This document shows, one piece after another, positions 16,219 through 26,050 of a stretch of 64,000 nt of DNA. The DNA comes from UBA3210 sp002363635. GTDB lineage: Bacteria > Bacillota_I > Bacilli_A > RFN20 > CAG-449. The notes under the pieces are model-generated. The model had not been told where the DNA came from. It worked only from the letters and a program-made list of their open reading frames with translations, and made no database searches. The stretch's first letter is position 1. Each line of letters starts with the position of its first letter. Both the position numbers and the translations under genes were made by a program. The DNA is taken from contig CAMPBT010000004.1 in NCBI GenBank assembly GCA_946641515.1, positions 45,134-109,133 on the forward strand. Reading direction: 5' to 3'.

Positions 16219-17661
16219 ATGGAAAATTTAAGCAGCAAAATTATTAACAAAAAACATGCACCAATTAAAGTAATGCAATTTGGAGAAGGTAACTTCTTAA
16301 GAGCATTCGTTGATTGGATTATTCAAAAGATGAATGATTCAGGCAAATATGAAGGCCATGTTGTCGTTGTACAACCATTAGAATTTGGTAGAGTCAAAGA
16401 CTTAGAAGCTCAAGATGGTTTATACACATTATATTTACAGGGTATTGATAATGGTAAAGTTACTAGAACTCACGAAGTTATCGATGTTTTAGATGATTTC
16501 ATCAACCCATATGCAGATTATAAGAAATTCTTAGATTATGCATGCAGTGATGATTTAGAAGTTGTTATTTCAAATACAACTGAAGCAGGTATCACTCTTG
16601 ATGAATCAGATATCGATTACACAAAGACACCAAAGACATTCCCTGGTAAAGTCTTAGCAATGCTTGAAAATCGTTATGCAAAATTTAATGGCGATGAAAC
16701 AAAAGGCTTAAGCTTTATTTGCTGTGAATTAATCGATAACAATGGTGATGAATTAAGAAAATGTGTTTTAGCTTTAGCAAAAGTTAAAAACCATGATGCA
16801 AAGTTCATTTCATGGATTGAAAATGCTTGCCACTTTACTTCAACATTAGTTGATAGAATTGTTCCAGGTTATCCAAGAGATGAAATTGAAGAAATCACAA
16901 AAGAATTAGGTTATATCGATTCTTCAATTGTTAAAGGTGAAATTTTCCATTTATGGGTTCTTGCAAAAGAAGCTCACATTGAAAAAGTCTTCCCATGTGA
17001 TAAAGTTGGTTTAAATGTTATCTATGCAGATTCAATTAAACCTTACAAACAAAGAAAAGTTAAAGTCTTAAACGGCTGCCATACATGTATGGTTCCTGTT
17101 TCATACTTATATGGTATTGATACAGTTAAAGAATCAATTGACGATGAAGTAGTAGGTAAGTTTGCTCGTGAATTCATCTTTGATGAAGTTGTTCCTACAA
17201 TCAAATTACCTCATGATCAAATGGTTGCATATGCAAATTCTGTTTTAGAAAGATACTTAAACCCATTCGTAAGACATGAATTAATGTCAATTGCCTTAAA
17301 CTCAATCTCAAAATATTGGGCAAGAGTTCTTCCAACAGTTAAAGACTACTTACAAGAAAATGGTAAATTACCTGCACACGCAATGTTCTCCCTTGCAGCA
17401 TTAATTAAATTCTATGGTGGCAAACGTGGTGAAGAAACAATTGCCTTAAAAGATGACCCAGCATACTTAGAATACTTTGCATCATTATACGCTAAAAACT
17501 TATCTGAAGAAGAAATGGTTAAAGACGTATTAAGCCAAGTTTCTATGTGGGGTGAAGATTTAAATAAACTTGCAGATATGACAAAGGTTGTTACAACTTA
17601 CTTAAAAGAAATTAATACTAAAGGCATGAAGAATGCTTTAGTAGCTTTTGAAGGAAAATAA
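16219..17661 (+). CDS. uxaB: tagaturonate reductase (altronate oxidoreductase)
   Basis: 480 aa, usual UxaB length. It reduces D-tagaturonate to D-altronate with NADH in galacturonate catabolism. It belongs to the mannitol dehydrogenase family: the N-terminal Rossmann part starts IKVMQFGEGNFLRAFVDWII, and the segment KVLNGCHTCMVPVSYLYG near residue 280 carries the catalytic-region pattern of the family. It follows the ATPase by 28 bp and precedes uxaA by 3 bp, so substrate and product enzymes are cotranscribed. Confidence 0.92.
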   Translation: MENLSSKIINKKHAPIKVMQFGEGNFLRAFVDWIIQKMNDSGKYEGHVVVVQPLEFGRVKDLEAQDGLYTLYLQGIDNGKVTRTHEVIDVLDDFINPYADYKKFLDYACSDDLEVVISNTTEAGITLDESDIDYTKTPKTFPGKVLAMLENRYAKFNGDETKGLSFICCELIDNNGDELRKCVLALAKVKNHDAKFISWIENACHFTSTLVDRIVPGYPRDEIEEITKELGYIDSSIVKGEIFHLWVLAKEAHIEKVFPCDKVGLNVIYADSIKPYKQRKVKVLNGCHTCMVPVSYLYGIDTVKESIDDEVVGKFAREFIFDEVVPTIKLPHDQMVAYANSVLERYLNPFVRHELMSIALNSISKYWARVLPTVKDYLQENGKLPAHAMFSLAALIKFYGGKRGEETIALKDDPAYLEYFASLYAKNLSEEEMVKDVLSQVSMWGEDLNKLADMTKVVTTYLKEINTKGMKNALVAFEGK

Positions 17662-17664
17662 TAT

Positions 17665-19140
17665 ATGAATCGCATCATCAAAATTAATGAAAATGATAAT
17701 GTTGGTGTTGCTTTACAAGATCTAAAGAAAGGTGACGTCGAAAACGGCGTCACTATTTTAGAAGATATCACATGTGGTCACAAATTTGCTTTAGTAGATA
17801 TTAAAGCAGGTGAAGATGTCATTAAGTATGGTTATCCTATTGGACACGCTTTATGTGATATTAAAGCAGGACAGCATGTTCATGTTAAAAATGTAAAAAC
17901 TAATTTAGGAGATGAACTTGAATACACATTTACTCCTAATTACAAAACAATCAAAAAAAATACTCCTGTTACAGTTAAAGTATTTAAACGTAAATTTAAT
18001 AAAGTTGGTATTCGTAACTCTTTATTCATTGTTCCTTTAGTTGGATGCGTTAATGCTCAGGCTGAATTAATTAGAAAATGTGTCTTATCTCAAATTGATC
18101 AAGATAAGATTGATGGAGTTATTGTTGCAAAGCACCCATATGGATGTTCTCAAATGGGTAGTGATATGCAAAACACAATTGATTTATTACATTCAATTGT
18201 TAAGCATCCAAATGCTGGTGGTGTATTAGTCTTAGCATTAGGCTGTGAAAATAACCAATTAGAAGCTTTTAAAGACACTTTAGGCGAATATGATGAAGAT
18301 AGAGTTAAATTCTTAAAAGCTCAAGATGTAGAAGATGAAGTCGAAGTAGGTACTGAAATCTGCTTAGATTTATATAAGAAGATGCTTAATGATGTAAGAG
18401 TTGACGCTCCATTAAGTGAAATTACTATTGGTTTAAAGTGCGGTGGATCTGATGGTTTCTCAGGTATTTCTGCTAACCCACTTGTCGGTATGGTATCTGA
18501 TTATATTGTTTCTTTAGGTGGCTCAACTATCTTAACTGAAGTCCCAGAAATGTTTGGTGCAGAACAAATTTTAATGGAAAGAGCAAAAGATGAAGAAACA
18601 TTTAATAAAATCGTTAATTTAATTAATGAATTTAAAGGATATTATTCTTCTCATAACCAAGTTTGTTATGAAAATCCATCTCCTGGAAATAAGGCAGGTG
18701 GTATTACAACTTTAGAAGATAAAGCTTTAGGTTGTACTCAAAAAGCTGGTTTAAGTAAAGTTCAGGATGTTTTATATACTGGTGACACAGTCAAATTAAA
18801 AGGTTTGAATTTATTAAATGGTCCTGGAAATGATATGGTTGCATGTACTAATTTAGCAGCAGCAGGATGCCATCTAATTTTATTTACAACTGGTAGAGGT
18901 ACTCCATTTGGAACAGTTGTTCCTACATTAAAGATTGCAACTAATTCATCTTTAGCTTTAAAGAAGAAGAATTGGATTGATTTTAACGCAGGTCAAATTG
19001 TTGATGGAGTTAATAAAGATGAAGTCTTTAATTCATTCATTGATTTAATTATTTCAGTAATTAATGGTGAAGTTAAAGCAAAGAACGAAGTTAACGAATT
19101 CCAAGAAATTGCAATTTTCAAAGACGGTGTAACTTTATAG
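17665..19140 (+). CDS. uxaA: altronate dehydratase
   Basis: 491 aa, full-length UxaA. It dehydrates D-altronate to 2-keto-3-deoxygluconate. The N-terminal SAF-like domain (about 1-100, including GHALCDIKAGQHVHV) is followed by the catalytic UxaA domain with GLKCGGSDGFSGISANP, the hallmark Cys-containing motif, and later NGPGNDMVACTNLAAAGCHL and TGRGTPFGTVVPTLK. It is placed directly after uxaB, as expected. Its product feeds kdgK and kdgA at 37.8-39.4 kb. Confidence 0.95.
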   Translation: MNRIIKINENDNVGVALQDLKKGDVENGVTILEDITCGHKFALVDIKAGEDVIKYGYPIGHALCDIKAGQHVHVKNVKTNLGDELEYTFTPNYKTIKKNTPVTVKVFKRKFNKVGIRNSLFIVPLVGCVNAQAELIRKCVLSQIDQDKIDGVIVAKHPYGCSQMGSDMQNTIDLLHSIVKHPNAGGVLVLALGCENNQLEAFKDTLGEYDEDRVKFLKAQDVEDEVEVGTEICLDLYKKMLNDVRVDAPLSEITIGLKCGGSDGFSGISANPLVGMVSDYIVSLGGSTILTEVPEMFGAEQILMERAKDEETFNKIVNLINEFKGYYSSHNQVCYENPSPGNKAGGITTLEDKALGCTQKAGLSKVQDVLYTGDTVKLKGLNLLNGPGNDMVACTNLAAAGCHLILFTTGRGTPFGTVVPTLKIATNSSLALKKKNWIDFNAGQIVDGVNKDEVFNSFIDLIISVINGEVKAKNEVNEFQEIAIFKDGVTL

Positions 19141-19152
19141 TAGGGAGACAAA

Positions 19153-19992
19153 ATGAAAATAGGCATTAGAGCACATGATTTAGGTAAAAATACTATTACA
19201 GGCTTACTAGATAAGGCTAAAGAATTTGGTTTTGAGAACCTACAATTAGTATTTAAAAAAGGATTTATTGATTCAAACGGTAATCCTATTCCTTTTAATG
19301 AAGAAAACGCAAAAATTGTCGCGGAAGAATTAAAAAAGAGAAACCTACATGTTGCAATGTTAGGTGCATATTTTAATCCAGTTCATTCAAATAAAGAATT
19401 AGTAAAAGCAAATACTGAATATTTTGAAGAACACCTACGTTTCGCCCATATATTAGATTGCAAATATGTTGGAACAGAAACAGGTTCATATAATGATGAT
19501 AAATGGACATATAATCCTAAAAACCAAACTGAAGAAGGTTATTTAGAGACAATGAAAACATTTACTCATTTAAAAGATGTTGCAGAAAAATACAACACAA
19601 CATTATTAATGGAACCTGCTTGGGGACATGTAATTTTTTCTGTTGATCAATTAAAAAGAGCAATAGATGAACTTCATTCACCAAACGTAAAAGTAACTAT
19701 TGATATTTTTAACTTAATTTATTTAGGCAATTATAAAAAATACAAAGAAATTTTTGAAAATGCCTTAACAACTTTTAAAGAAGATGTAAAGATAATTCAT
19801 TTAAAAGATTTTTATGTAAAAGATGATAAAATTGTTCAATGTGGCCTAGGAAAAGGCATTATTGATTTTGACTTTATTGTGTCTACTGTATACAAGTATT
19901 CTCCAAATGCAGTATTAGTATTTGAAGGAGTAACAGGAGACGACATAAAACCAAGCTTAAAATTAATTGATACAATAGTAAAAAAACTTTAA
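19153..19992 (+). CDS. sugar-phosphate isomerase/epimerase-like TIM-barrel protein
   Basis: 279 aa of the AP-endonuclease-2 / xylose-isomerase-like TIM barrel family. Metal-binding Glu, Asp and His residues are visible in LLMEPAWGHV, VTIDIFNLIYLG, IIHLKDFYV and VFEGV. It is the last gene of the ATPase-uxaB-uxaA operon, 12 bp after uxaA with GGGAG before the ATG. Operon context suggests an epimerase or isomerase acting on a uronate or its derivative; the exact substrate cannot be read from the sequence. A strong terminator follows. Confidence 0.8.
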   Translation: MKIGIRAHDLGKNTITGLLDKAKEFGFENLQLVFKKGFIDSNGNPIPFNEENAKIVAEELKKRNLHVAMLGAYFNPVHSNKELVKANTEYFEEHLRFAHILDCKYVGTETGSYNDDKWTYNPKNQTEEGYLETMKTFTHLKDVAEKYNTTLLMEPAWGHVIFSVDQLKRAIDELHSPNVKVTIDIFNLIYLGNYKKYKEIFENALTTFKEDVKIIHLKDFYVKDDKIVQCGLGKGIIDFDFIVSTVYKYSPNAVLVFEGVTGDDIKPSLKLIDTIVKKL

Positions 19993-20012
19993 AAATAGAC
20001 TTTTTTGAAAAG

Positions 20013-20041
20013 AATTGTGCAACATTTGCACAATTTTTTTA
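20013..20041 (+). terminator. terminator of the uxaB-uxaA operon
   Basis: AATTGTGCAA at 20013-20022 pairs perfectly with TTGCACAATT at 20026-20035 around CAT, followed by a T-run. Confidence 0.95.
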
Positions 20042-20086
20042 TCTTGAAAGGAAACACTTTCTTTATTCGATAAAATTTTATAAAAT

Positions 20087-20130
20087 GTTGTATACAACGA
20101 TATTGACAAAAGGCTATATTTTCATATAAA
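20087..20130 (+). promoter_or_regulatory. promoter of the pectin transport operon with GntR-type operator
   Basis: The perfect 12-bp palindrome GTTGTATACAAC lies at 20087-20098, 4 bp before a near-consensus promoter: TTGACA at 20103-20108, 16-bp spacer, TATAAA at 20125-20130. The same palindrome occurs at 37705-37716 before kdgA. Its GTATAC centre resembles GntR/FadR-type operators, and a GntR-FCD regulator is encoded at 31030 within this operon. Confidence 0.82.
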
Positions 20131-20159
20131 CTATCTAATGTGTAAGGGGTTACAGCATC

Positions 20160-20945
20160 ATGACGTTAAAAAAATACAAATTTATAGACATTGTTGTATT
20201 CATTACATTGAGTGTAGTGTTTGAATTATTGAACTATTTTGCTTCAGTAAAATGGTTTTCAGACTTTAAGCTTGTCTTCATGTCTTATTCAATAGTTCTA
20301 TCACTCATTTGCATCTTTAGATGGGGATATGTTGGCGCACTGTGTGCTGGATTTGGCGGACTTGCTGCTTGTGCAGTAGCTGGATCAAACGACTTAGTTC
20401 AATATTTAGCGTATGGACTTGGAAACTTAACAGTTTTAATCCCTGCATTTATTTTCCAAAAATTTATTGGGAAGAAGAAAATCCAAGAAAATAAATTAGT
20501 TCAAGTGGCGTATGTTATTGTCTCATTTGTCGTTGTCATTGGATTTAGATGCTTAATTATTAGCTTATTTAACATCCAAGAATTTGGTTCAACATTTGTT
20601 GAGTCAATTAAACTTGAAACAGTAATGGAAAGCATGAGTTTACTAATTTCAATTCTCATCATGCTTATCGCTGGAAGAAAGAACGGAAACATGTTAGTTG
20701 AAATGATTGGCTACATTGTTGATGTTCAAGACCACATGAAATTAGGTGGCTTAAAATCTTACAAAGAACAGCCTAACTTCAACTTAGACCGTCCATTTAC
20801 AGAAAATTTTGAAATCGATGAATCTTATCTTTTAGACGGAGGAACTCTTTCTAAAGATCAATTAGATGAATTAGATGAATTATTCAAAGATGATGTACAA
20901 GGACAACCTAGTGTTGAAATTAATGACAATTCAGTAGAAAAGTAG
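20160..20945 (+). CDS. unknown membrane protein, first gene of the pectin transport operon
   Basis: 261 aa. About six hydrophobic segments fill residues 8-165, including FKLVFMSYSIVLSLICIFRW, then GALCAGFGGLAACAVAGS and two more pairs. The remaining ~90 residues are a hydrophilic acidic tail, LDELDELFKDDVQ. The membrane part is somewhat reminiscent of ECF S-components, but I cannot confirm that. It starts 30 bp after the operon promoter and lies 10 bp before the first permease. A role as an accessory subunit or regulator of the ABC importer is inference. Confidence 0.65.
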   Translation: MTLKKYKFIDIVVFITLSVVFELLNYFASVKWFSDFKLVFMSYSIVLSLICIFRWGYVGALCAGFGGLAACAVAGSNDLVQYLAYGLGNLTVLIPAFIFQKFIGKKKIQENKLVQVAYVIVSFVVVIGFRCLIISLFNIQEFGSTFVESIKLETVMESMSLLISILIMLIAGRKNGNMLVEMIGYIVDVQDHMKLGGLKSYKEQPNFNLDRPFTENFEIDESYLLDGGTLSKDQLDELDELFKDDVQGQPSVEINDNSVEK

Positions 20946-20955
20946 AGGTACTTAA

Positions 20956-22011
20956 ATGGAAAAAGAGAAAATTCTAATTAACGAAGAAACACAAAGCGAA
21001 ACAAAAGTTGAAAAAGAAGCTGTTGAAGAATATTACGAAAAAAACCATTGGAAAATTACATTCAAGAGAATGTTAAAAGATTGGCGTTTATATTTAATGC
21101 TTTTACCACTTGTATTGGTATTCATCTTTTGGAGATATTTACCAATGTATGGCTTAACAGTTGCATTTAAAAACTTCGATGCAGGTAAAGGTATTATTGG
21201 ATCCGATTTCGTCGGTTTAGCCGGATTCCAATTTATCATTAAGAACGCAACTTTCTGGAGAGCATTTAGAAACACATTCATGTTATCCTTCTATGGATTA
21301 TTATTCGGTTTCCCAATGCCAATTATTTTAGCTTTATTATTTAGTGAAGTTAAAAACCAGGTTTATAGATCAGTTTTACAAGTATTATCATATTTACCAA
21401 AATTCGTTTCATTAGTTGTTGTTACAACTTTAATTCAATTATTATGCGCTGATAAAACATCATCATCTTCAGGTGGTATTATTACTCAGCTTATTGTAAA
21501 TCTTGGTTTATTAAAACCAGCTGTTGAAGGTGGACCAGTTGCATTTATTAGAAATCCAGACTGCTTCAGAACTATTTATCAAGTTTCTGGTATTTGGGAA
21601 CAAGCAGGTTATGGTTCAATTGTTTACTTTGCTGCTATCTTATCTATTTCACCTACTTCATACGAAGCTGCAAGAATGGATGGCGCTAATAAATGGGCAC
21701 AAATTAAATACGTTACATTCCCAGGTATTGCTTCAACATTAACAATTATGTTGATTTTAAAGATTGGTCAGTTATTTACTGTCGGTTATGAAAAAGTCTA
21801 CTTATTATATACAATCGACACTTATGAAACAGCAGATATCGTATCTACATTCGTTATGAGATATGCAGGTATGGATGCTAACGGACAAACATCAATTATT
21901 GCTAAAGCAATTGCGGCTTCAGCAGACTTATTCAACTCATTAATCGCAATGTTCCTTGTCATCGGCTCTAATATGATTTCAAGAAGAGTATCCGATACAT
22001 CGTTATATTAA
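20956..22011 (+). CDS. oligosaccharide ABC transporter permease 1 (LplB/YteP type)
   Basis: 351 aa. A long charged N-terminal tail (about 1-35) precedes six membrane segments. The ATPase-contact loop is EAARMDGANKWAQIKYVTFPG, i.e. the EAAxxDGA-G motif. This LplB-like subfamily includes YteP of B. subtilis, a rhamnogalacturonan importer, which fits the surrounding pectin genes. AGAGGT precedes the ATG. The second permease follows after 21 bp. Confidence 0.9.
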   Translation: MEKEKILINEETQSETKVEKEAVEEYYEKNHWKITFKRMLKDWRLYLMLLPLVLVFIFWRYLPMYGLTVAFKNFDAGKGIIGSDFVGLAGFQFIIKNATFWRAFRNTFMLSFYGLLFGFPMPIILALLFSEVKNQVYRSVLQVLSYLPKFVSLVVVTTLIQLLCADKTSSSSGGIITQLIVNLGLLKPAVEGGPVAFIRNPDCFRTIYQVSGIWEQAGYGSIVYFAAILSISPTSYEAARMDGANKWAQIKYVTFPGIASTLTIMLILKIGQLFTVGYEKVYLLYTIDTYETADIVSTFVMRYAGMDANGQTSIIAKAIAASADLFNSLIAMFLVIGSNMISRRVSDTSLY

Positions 22012-22032
22012 TAAAGGAGGTTAATAAAAATT

Positions 22033-22920
22033 ATGATTAAAAGATTAGATGCATCAGAATTAATTTTTAAAATCATTGCTTATGTTTTATTAACTATATT
22101 CGCAATCCTTTGTTTATATCCATTCGTATATGCAGTTAGCTCTGCAATTTCAGGAGAAGAAGCAGTTAACGCGGGTAGAGTTATCTTACTTCCAATTGAT
22201 CCTCAATTTAAGGCTTTCCAATATACATTTAGCTTAAAAGAATTCTGGTTATGTTATTCAAACACATTATTCTTAACATTATTTGGAACTATCTTCTCAA
22301 TGGCAGTTTCAATGCTAGGTGCTTATGCATTAAGTAAAACAAGATTACCATTTGGTAGAACATTAAACTTCTTACTTGTATTCACAATGTGGTTCAGTGC
22401 TGGTTTATTTGCTACTAAATTAAATTACGATAATTCAAGAGAAATTTTCCATAACATTGGAATTCTCGATGACAAATGGTTAGTAGTTATTGCAATGGGT
22501 GTTAATGCTTACAACATCATCTTATTAAGAAACGGTTTTGCAGGCGTACCAAAGGAAATTGAAGAAGCAGCATTAGTTGATGGTGCTAATGAATTCCAAA
22601 TTGCTAATAAAGTCTACTTCCCAATGTCAAAAGCAACAATTGCTACAGTTGCATTATTCTATGGTATTTCAAGATGGAATGGTTATTTCTGGGCAGCACA
22701 AGTTATGTCAGATCAAAACCAATTCCCATTACAGGTTTATATTAAAAACTTCTTAACTGCAAATACTAACGTTGACTCTAGACCAACTTATGATGGTTTC
22801 TCAGTTGACTCATTATTCTATTGTTTAATTGTTTGTGCAATTATTCCAATTATTATTATTTATCCATTTATTCAAAAGTACTTCGCTGCAGGTGTTAACC
22901 TCGGTGGCGTCAAAGAATAA
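22033..22920 (+). CDS. oligosaccharide ABC transporter permease 2 (LplC/YtcP type)
   Basis: 295 aa with six membrane segments and the coupling motif EEAALVDGANEFQIANKVYF. It pairs with the upstream permease to form the importer channel. The C-terminus FIQKYFAAGVNLGGVKE is typical of YtcP/LplC-type permeases. It carries the Shine-Dalgarno AAAGGAGG, and the binding-protein gene follows after 81 bp. Confidence 0.92.
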   Translation: MIKRLDASELIFKIIAYVLLTIFAILCLYPFVYAVSSAISGEEAVNAGRVILLPIDPQFKAFQYTFSLKEFWLCYSNTLFLTLFGTIFSMAVSMLGAYALSKTRLPFGRTLNFLLVFTMWFSAGLFATKLNYDNSREIFHNIGILDDKWLVVIAMGVNAYNIILLRNGFAGVPKEIEEAALVDGANEFQIANKVYFPMSKATIATVALFYGISRWNGYFWAAQVMSDQNQFPLQVYIKNFLTANTNVDSRPTYDGFSVDSLFYCLIVCAIIPIIIIYPFIQKYFAAGVNLGGVKE

Positions 22921-23001
22921 AAACTAATGGTACTAACTCCTATTCGTCGGTAGGGGAGTAATACAAAAAAAGAATTTTTTGAAAGGAGAATATAAGAGAA
23001 T

Positions 23002-25212
23002 ATGAACAAAAAATTTCTTTCGGTTCTAGCTATTTCTACAATTATGGCTTCAATCGCAACTGGATGTGGTCCAACTGAAACAAGTTCAGTTAATAATAAC
23101 TCATCCGAACCAACTTCATCATCAGAAACATCAGTTGATAAATATGAAGCACAGCCAATCGGTGGAAAATGCACATTAAAAATGGCTGTAAACTATTCTG
23201 AAACAAATACAGGTATGAAGTATGATCAGGCAACTGACTATACAACACCTAAAGGCACAGTTATTAAAAACGGTGACTGGAAACCAGTTTATTCAGAATT
23301 ACAATCTAGATTAAATTTCGATATTGATGATGTTACACCAGCAAACAAAAAGACAGTTAACGTATTTAAATCAGACTGGCAGACAAACCAAGTTAGTGGT
23401 GCTGAACTAGTATGTGGTAACGTTTCTGATATTGTTAAATACTCAGTAACAGGTGACTCAGAATCAATTCTTGATATCAATGAATATCTTGATAGAATGC
23501 CTAACTTTAGAAAATTCTTAAATGAAAACCCAACAGTTAAAATGTCTATTTTAACAGGTAAACATAGCCAGCCAAATAAGAATGCTATCTATTACTTACC
23601 ATATTTCGATGGTATGGCTGACCTTGAAAAGATGACTCTTTTAAGAGCAGACTTAGTAAGAAAACTCTTAGATGAAGACAATGTTGATTGGGATACAAAT
23701 ACATCAATTATTTCTTCATTTGAATATCAACCATCAGTTGAAGATAATACTTACTCAGTAACAGTTCCAAATGGAATGAATGCTAGTGGTACAAAGACAT
23801 TTACTAAAGCAAACACAGAAAACATTATTAAACAACAAAACGAAGTTGCAGCTTCATCAAGAAATGCTAAAACATTAGTTGCTCAAATGAGAAGCTATAT
23901 TGATGCAAAATATGGCAATAAATTAGCAAAGAGATCAGATTTATTCTTAGGTGTTGATGCATGTTATGATGCAGATGAAATGGTAGCTTTAATGAGAATT
24001 GCTAGACTTGCTCCAAAAGCATTAGGCGGCTCAGAATGTGTAGAAGTTATTCCATTTGTTCCAAGAGAATTCAATAACCAACGTTCAGAAGACTTATTAA
24101 GATGGGCAGGCCACTTATTCGGTGTTCGTGGTGTTGAATCAAGATGTGGTTATTTATATTTAACTGGTTCTAAGGATGAACCAATCGTTCACGATGCTAG
24201 AGGTGACGTTGAAGTTGCTAACATGATTGAAAAATTAAACAAATTATATAAGGAAGGCTTAATTTTATCAGATTATGAAAAGAAAAATAACCGTGATGTA
24301 ACTGATGGTAAATTTGCTTCTAACTTAGTAGTTGGTAACAGCAAATACGTTGGTTTCATGGAATATGATTATTCACAAACTCAGGGTGTATGGAATGATA
24401 AAGCTGGCTCAAAAGCAATTGAAGGCTATGATTTCAGACCAATCATCAATGGCGTTGCAAAATGGAATGATGGAGATGACTCAACAGGTTACTTCTCATT
24501 CACAGAATCATGGAGATCAGTTAAGACTCAAGGTTGGTGCTTAAATGCATCATTAAAGAATGATGAAGCTAAATTAGCTAAAGCATTATTAGTAGCAGAC
24601 TACTTCTACAGCGAAGAAGGTCATAACCTTAACTCATATGGTCCTGAATCAGAAGGCTACACAAGTGGCACATTTAACTACCAAGGTAGACAAGTTCCAA
24701 AATTCACAGATGCAGCATTAGCTCAATTAAATGATTCAAAAATTGGTAAAGGTTCTTACACAGACTACTTAAGAAAATATGTTGGTGCAACTTTACCTGT
24801 AGGTTACGTTAAAGAACAAGGTATGGAATACCAGTGTACATCAGAAAACGCAAAGAATGGTTTAGCAATCATCAACAAAGCAATTGAAGAAGGTACATTC
24901 AAACATGTTGAATTATCAATGCAGAACAATGCATTCTACACAATTGTTCCTTCAGCATTTAACTTAACTTCTGGTCAAGTTACAGAACAAAGTGGTTATG
25001 AAGCAAATGATAAACTTGGCTTAATTAACTCAAAGGGTTCAACTGAAGCATGGAATATGCAACATGATTATGTTATCCATGGCTTTGGACAAGTTAAAGG
25101 TACAAAGACACTTGAAACAAAAGAACAGTATTTACAATTAGTAAATACAACATGGTCATTACCAAAACTCGTAAAGATCTATCAAGATGCTTACGAAGGT
25201 ATGATCTTATAA
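23002..25212 (+). CDS. extracellular solute-binding lipoprotein for pectin oligosaccharides
   Basis: 736 aa, much larger than typical sugar-binding proteins (about 430-560 aa). The N-terminus MNKKFLSVLAISTIMASIAT ends in lipobox ATGC, so it is lipid-anchored outside the cell. A Ser/Thr-rich linker (about 24-45) follows, then two-lobed binding-protein sequence. It should present oligogalacturonides to the upstream permeases. The extra length probably comes from an insertion around residues 230-330. A strong 3' hairpin may stabilise its mRNA relative to downstream genes. Confidence 0.88.
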   Translation: MNKKFLSVLAISTIMASIATGCGPTETSSVNNNSSEPTSSSETSVDKYEAQPIGGKCTLKMAVNYSETNTGMKYDQATDYTTPKGTVIKNGDWKPVYSELQSRLNFDIDDVTPANKKTVNVFKSDWQTNQVSGAELVCGNVSDIVKYSVTGDSESILDINEYLDRMPNFRKFLNENPTVKMSILTGKHSQPNKNAIYYLPYFDGMADLEKMTLLRADLVRKLLDEDNVDWDTNTSIISSFEYQPSVEDNTYSVTVPNGMNASGTKTFTKANTENIIKQQNEVAASSRNAKTLVAQMRSYIDAKYGNKLAKRSDLFLGVDACYDADEMVALMRIARLAPKALGGSECVEVIPFVPREFNNQRSEDLLRWAGHLFGVRGVESRCGYLYLTGSKDEPIVHDARGDVEVANMIEKLNKLYKEGLILSDYEKKNNRDVTDGKFASNLVVGNSKYVGFMEYDYSQTQGVWNDKAGSKAIEGYDFRPIINGVAKWNDGDDSTGYFSFTESWRSVKTQGWCLNASLKNDEAKLAKALLVADYFYSEEGHNLNSYGPESEGYTSGTFNYQGRQVPKFTDAALAQLNDSKIGKGSYTDYLRKYVGATLPVGYVKEQGMEYQCTSENAKNGLAIINKAIEEGTFKHVELSMQNNAFYTIVPSAFNLTSGQVTEQSGYEANDKLGLINSKGSTEAWNMQHDYVIHGFGQVKGTKTLETKEQYLQLVNTTWSLPKLVKIYQDAYEGMIL

Positions 25213-25232
25213 TTCAAAAAAATCAATAATTT

Positions 25233-25268
25233 ATAGGGATGAGTAATAGGGATATTGCTCATCTCTAT
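25233..25268 (+). other. strong intercistronic hairpin after the binding protein
   Basis: The 16-nt arms at 25233-25248 and 25253-25268 pair completely (two G-U) around GGGA. No T-run follows, so it is more likely an RNA-stability or partial-readthrough element than a full terminator. Similar hairpins after binding-protein genes raise their mRNA level over later genes. Confidence 0.7.
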
Positions 25269-25291
25269 CCTTGATTATAGGAGAAAAATTT

Positions 25292-26050
25292 ATGCAAAAA
25301 AATCAAACTAAACAGAAGAAAGATTTGAATGAAATCATGGTTAAAATTCAAAAGCCATTAGTAATTACTATGTTTATTATGGCTGTTTTACTCATTGTTT
25401 ATGCATTTATCTTCTTTACACCTTTCTATGATATGTACATTATGGATAGCCCTCTTAAAACAAGTGCAGTAAAGCATTTTGGTTTTAGTTTATATAATAA
25501 TGATGGAAGTTTATTATTTGATGAAGCTGCTTATGCATATAGAAATGAAAAGATTTTCGGCTTAGATTTAGCATATTTTACTAAATTTACACATGATATT
25601 CAGGCTTTAAATCATTTACTTTTTAGAATGGGTATTGCTACTATGTTAGTTTCTTTACTCTTATTTATCTATCGTGCTCAATTAAGAAAGAGATATTACG
25701 TTACTAACTTTGTTAGCGGTGGCATTGTCATTGGATTTGATATTTTTGCAGGAATTTTCCTTATTGCAAATCTTGTAAAATGGCAAGGTATTGTAGCAAG
25801 TCAGCGTTATGACATTATCAATGCTGGTAAAACATATAACGAACTTGCATATGATTCAACTGCTGAAACTTGGGAAATTAAAGAATATTTCTCAAAAGCA
25901 TCTACAGAATGGGTATTTAATTTAGGTTACATTCTTTGTGCATTATTAATTGCTATTGCGTTATGTGCACTAGCATTCTATGTAGTTAAATTTATTTACC
26001 AAAAGAAGCACAAAGCTATCGATATAAGTGGGGTAAAGATCAATGAATAG
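25292..26050 (+). CDS. unknown four-helix membrane protein A in the pectin ABC operon
   Basis: 252 aa from the ATG at 25292, which has GGAG 8 bases upstream; an in-frame start 21 bases earlier lacks one. Four hydrophobic segments: about 24-45 (LVITMFIMAVLLIVYAFIFF), 105-125, 135-160 and 205-235. A ~55-residue loop between the first two probably faces outside. I recognise no domain. It overlaps the next gene by 8 bp, so the two proteins are likely made in matched amounts. Part of a block of four such small membrane proteins around the second ATPase. Confidence 0.65.
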   Translation: MQKNQTKQKKDLNEIMVKIQKPLVITMFIMAVLLIVYAFIFFTPFYDMYIMDSPLKTSAVKHFGFSLYNNDGSLLFDEAAYAYRNEKIFGLDLAYFTKFTHDIQALNHLLFRMGIATMLVSLLLFIYRAQLRKRYYVTNFVSGGIVIGFDIFAGIFLIANLVKWQGIVASQRYDIINAGKTYNELAYDSTAETWEIKEYFSKASTEWVFNLGYILCALLIAIALCALAFYVVKFIYQKKHKAIDISGVKINE

